Assembly: GCA_018268415.1 (NCBI GenBank)
Contig: JAFDWO010000154.1
Location: 1 to 64,000, forward strand
Direction of reading: 5' to 3'
From: Actinomycetota bacterium
GTDB lineage: Bacteria; Actinomycetota; Thermoleophilia; Solirubrobacterales; 70-9
Length of the DNA: 64,000 bases
Positions 61,679 to 64,000 of this stretch are shown piece after piece. Numbering within the stretch: the stretch's first letter is position 1; each line of letters opens with the position of its first letter. A model generated the notes under the pieces. The model worked only from the letters and a program-made list of their open reading frames with translations, had not been told where the DNA came from and made no database searches. A program made the translations under genes and the position numbers.

Positions 61679-61840
61679 CGTTCGCCTCCCGTGTCAGCGG
61701 TGAGCTGGGCGTGAAAGGCGTCGGGCGCGGCGGGATACCCCGCTGGCATTGGTGCGACGCCTCGGGTACTCAGCGTACGCCGGTCGTCGCTCAGGGGGTT
61801 ACGAGTTGCGGAATCTCATCTGGAAGATCTCGTCTCGGGG

Positions 61841-62032
61841 TCATCCGAAACCGCCTTGCTTGATGGTGGCTATGAAGTCCGTCCAGGCAGGCCGATCGAA
61901 GCTCAGGACGGGGCCGGTGTGATCCTTGCTATCTCGCAGGTCGATTCCCTCGGACGTGTCCGCGATCTCGACGCATTGACCGTCGGGAGTGCTGTACGAG
62001 GACTTCCGCCAGGCGCGACGGGTGTGATTCAT
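61841..62032 (-). CDS. DUF397 family protein
   Basis: The 63-residue protein has the DUF397 motifs WRKSSYSTPDGQCVEIAD, IDLRDSKDHTGPVLSFD and W-x-x-F-I. Such proteins are nearly always encoded next to a Scr1/DUF5753-type regulator and act as its small partner. Its ATG overlaps the regulator's stop. Confidence 0.93.
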   Translation of the reverse strand: MNHTRRAWRKSSYSTPDGQCVEIADTSEGIDLRDSKDHTGPVLSFDRPAWTDFIATIKQGGFG

Positions 62033-62913
62033 GCGTTCTCTTCCTTATGGGCGAACTTGATGGTGGCGGTGGCGATCAGAGCCAGCGAGTCATCAGGAGT
62101 CAGGGCAACGCGTTGAAGGTCCGCGAACGTCGCGCTGTAGCGCAGCAGGTCCGCGTCGCCGTCGAGGAAGAACGGCGTTTCCATGCTGCTGTCGATGTAG
62201 GCGACATCAGGGTCGTCGGGGTCCGGGAAGCGGAGGACGGCAAACGTTCCGATCATGCCCGGATGCGCCCCGGCGCTGTATGGCACGACCTGCAATGTGA
62301 TGTTGGGCTGTGCTGCCGCCTCGCGCAGGTGCCGCAGTTGCGCGCACATGACCAGCGGTCCGCCGACCTCTCGCCACAGCGCGGCTTCGTCCATGATCAC
62401 GGCTAGCTGCAACGGGTGGTCTCCCGTGAGTCGCGCCTGTCGTTTCACCCTGGCCTCGACCCGGCGATGCAAGGTCGGCGGTGAGATGGTTGGACGGACA
62501 CCTTGGATCGTGGCGCGGGTGTACTCGGGCGTCTGGAGTAGGCCGGGGACAAACTGTGCCTCAAAGTTCAGGAGCTGTCGCGCTGCGGCCTCGTACGTCA
62601 TGTACGTGACGTACTGCGCGGGGAGGTCCGGAGGGTAGTTGCGTAGTTCGGCCTGCTCCATCATTGCCTTGGCGTGCAGCGCAAAGATGGCGTTGCGCCG
62701 TAGCTCTCCCGTGCCGTAGGTGTCGAGCAGGGCTACGACCGTGCGGCGTTGTGGGCAGGTCCGGGCGGTCAGGACCCGGTGCAGGGTGGCCGGGCTCACG
62801 CCGGTCTGCTGCTTGAGCTGATCGGCCCCGATCTTGGCCGCCGTGTGGAGTTGGGACAGCTCGGCGGCGAAGCGCCGCAGGTGCGGGGTCGGCATGTACC
62901 TGGATGCGGTCAC
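62029..62913 (-). CDS. Scr1/DUF5753-family helix-turn-helix regulator
   Basis: The 294-residue protein has an N-terminal HTH (TAAKIGADQLKQQTGVSPATLHRVLTAR) and a DUF5753 domain (FEAQFVPGLLQTPEYTRATI, QLAVIMDEAALWREVGG, HLREAAAQPNITLQVVP, FAVLRFPDPDDPDVAYID). GTG 62913 is used because GGAGG lies 8 bp upstream. Pairs with the DUF397 protein; divergent from the ATP-binding protein gene. Confidence 0.9.
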   Translation of the reverse strand: MTASRYMPTPHLRRFAAELSQLHTAAKIGADQLKQQTGVSPATLHRVLTARTCPQRRTVVALLDTYGTGELRRNAIFALHAKAMMEQAELRNYPPDLPAQYVTYMTYEAAARQLLNFEAQFVPGLLQTPEYTRATIQGVRPTISPPTLHRRVEARVKRQARLTGDHPLQLAVIMDEAALWREVGGPLVMCAQLRHLREAAAQPNITLQVVPYSAGAHPGMIGTFAVLRFPDPDDPDVAYIDSSMETPFFLDGDADLLRYSATFADLQRVALTPDDSLALIATATIKFAHKEENA

Positions 62914-63160
62914 GCTCACTCCCTCCGTGTGATTGAGCGTTGAGGGTGAGTGTGGACCATGCGACGGCCAGTCGCCAAGTGGCGTCGCAGATGACAAATC
63001 TCATCCGTTCTCTTGCACGCGATCAGGAGGCGGGCCATGCTGGGACGCGGCGCGGCATTCCCGTGAACACGATTCGTCGCGTGCCCTTGGCCAGGCCGTC
63101 AATGTATCCCCACGTCGGGCGGCCCCTATCCCGGGAGGGACCTTGGCTTACCTTGCCGCG

Positions 63161-63694
63161 ATGCGAACGCCGCTGGCCGCGACGAACCGGGCGGCTGGCC
63201 GAGCGCGGTCGGCTGTCACCGAGGCGCTCAGAGCGTGGGGCATAGGCGATGACCTCACGCAGGCGGCGGTCCTTCTCGCCTCCGAGCTGGTGACCAACGC
63301 CGTGAAGGTGAGCGGGGCGGATGACTCCGGACCCGCCCCGGTGGCGCCGGAAGGACTGCCGGTAATCGGCTTGCAGGTCTGGGTTGCTCCTGGTCTGTTG
63401 ACGCTTGAGGTGTGGGACAGCAGTCCCGAGGTGCCGAGCGAGTCACATCCCGAGGCCGAGGCGGAGGGAGGCCGGGGCCTCTGGCTCGTGACGTTGTACG
63501 GCTGGCGCTGGGGTGTCGTTGCGGGTCGTCGCGGCAAGGTCGTGTATGCCGAACGTGAGGCCGAGGTGATCTCGGCGCGGGCCAGCGACCGGTTGCGGCT
63601 GCCGGAACGAGTCTGTACGGGGACGGTCTGCGGGGCCGGACAGTGGCATCACGACATGCACGCCGCGTTTGACGCAAGGCTGTTAGCCGAGTGA
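63161..63694 (+). CDS. ATP-binding (HATPase/anti-sigma-like) regulator
   Basis: About 177 residues from ATG 63161 (a TTG at 63143 behind GGGAGGG is an alternative). It has the N-box ELVTNAVKVSG, LTLEVWDSSPEVPS (G1-like box, D-x-S) and GGRGLWLVTLYGWRWG, as in SpoIIAB/RsbW-type proteins of streptomycetes, often encoded beside DUF397/Scr1 pairs. The C-terminal tail (about 50 residues) is extra. Confidence 0.82.
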   Translation: MRTPLAATNRAAGRARSAVTEALRAWGIGDDLTQAAVLLASELVTNAVKVSGADDSGPAPVAPEGLPVIGLQVWVAPGLLTLEVWDSSPEVPSESHPEAEAEGGRGLWLVTLYGWRWGVVAGRRGKVVYAEREAEVISARASDRLRLPERVCTGTVCGAGQWHHDMHAAFDARLLAE

Positions 63695-63779
63695 CTGGTG
63701 TTGCGGGTGGCTGACGGCCAGGCGAAGGATGAAAGCGAGGGCTGAGCAGTCGATCAGCCGCGAGGAGTGAAGAGGAGTC

Positions 63780-64000
63780 ATGGCGAGTCTGAAGAGCGAA
63801 TTTACGGTTCACGAGCGGGCGGCTGTACGGAATCACGTCAGCGCGCCGCCGCGTCGCCGGTTGGGCGTGGCGGGCATCATGCTGGACGAAGAGGGCCGCG
63901 TGCTGCTGTGCGAGAAGCCGTTGAACCAGAAGGGACCTGTCCCCCTGTATCACCCGGGAGGCGTGCTGGAGTCGAACGAGGACATGCGCGCCGGTTTGAG
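63780..64000 (+). CDS. NUDIX hydrolase (3' truncated by window end)
   Basis: GAGGAGTGAAGAGGAGTC precedes ATG 63780. The visible part reads RRLGVAGIMLDEEGRVLLCEKP and YHPGGVLESNEDMRAGL, the start of the NUDIX box (G-x5-E-x7). Substrate unknown. Confidence 0.75.
   Translation, partial: MASLKSEFTVHERAAVRNHVSAPPRRRLGVAGIMLDEEGRVLLCEKPLNQKGPVPLYHPGGVLESNEDMRAGL

Overview
The window is high-GC actinobacterial DNA. Protein content in the first 58 kb (GAP-family addressing protein, DUF2252, a GAF-LuxR regulator, many short secreted hypotheticals, frequent GTG/TTG starts, ATGA/GTGA/TTGA gene overlaps) suggests a soil member of the Thermoleophilia (Solirubrobacterales-like). This is an inference from gene style; no marker gene is present. 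The last 6 kb looks different: DUF397 and Scr1/DUF5753-type regulators beside an ATP-binding anti-sigma-like protein are typical of Streptomyces and Actinomadura relatives.

Layout. 1-2.3 kb: end of a glycosyltransferase, DedA, UppP (envelope lipid recycling). 2.3-3.7 kb: an unusual intergenic array of long perfect hairpins. 3.7-13.2 kb: secreted NHL protein, MmcQ/YjbR protein, UspA-like membrane protein, MFS exporter, MBL hydrolase, GAP protein, SDR, a GGDEF protein with a degenerate HD-GYP domain, TMEM175-like channel. 13.2-14.8 kb: second hairpin array and an alcohol dehydrogenase pseudogene. 14.8-26.1 kb: PKD secreted protein, DUF2252, GAF-LuxR, small and secreted proteins, VOC/MarR pair with a clear operator, VapBC-type toxin-antitoxin pair, collagen-like protein. 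26.1-29.2 kb: one 1016-residue protein joining an IS256-type DDE transposase to a relaxase-like domain that lacks the metal-binding histidines.

29.4-40.1 kb is a catabolic cluster around IolD: a HisD/HpsN-like dehydrogenase, two SDRs, a gluconolactonase-like protein, a 2-hydroxyacid dehydrogenase, IolD, a GntR/FCD regulator, an IolE-like TIM barrel and two Gfo/Idh/MocA dehydrogenases. It resembles inositol or cyclitol breakdown but lacks IolB, IolC and IolJ here.

40.1-55 kb is a second regulon: a Pot-type ABC importer with fused permeases, two fold-type-IV transaminases, an HpcH/HpaI aldolase, a GntR/FCD regulator, a VOC protein, alanine racemase, a dimethylformamidase-like protein and an Rbs/Frc-type ABC importer. 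Seven copies of a 16-bp palindrome related to GGTCGACCGGTCGACC sit at the promoters of these units and of the regulator itself, so this set can be read as one regulon. Its substrate is unknown; the gene set points to an amide- or amine-containing compound handled through transamination, racemisation and aldol cleavage. Two acyl-CoA synthetases follow (55-58.3 kb).

58.3-61.7 kb holds an overlapping three-gene unit: a sedoheptulose-7-phosphate cyclase (2-epi-5-epi-valiolone synthase family), a GNAT and a DegT/StrS aminotransferase. This is a plausible minimal C7N-aminocyclitol pathway. 61.8-64 kb holds DUF397/Scr1 regulators, an ATP-binding protein and a NUDIX hydrolase cut by the window end. 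I saw no tRNA, rRNA or CRISPR.
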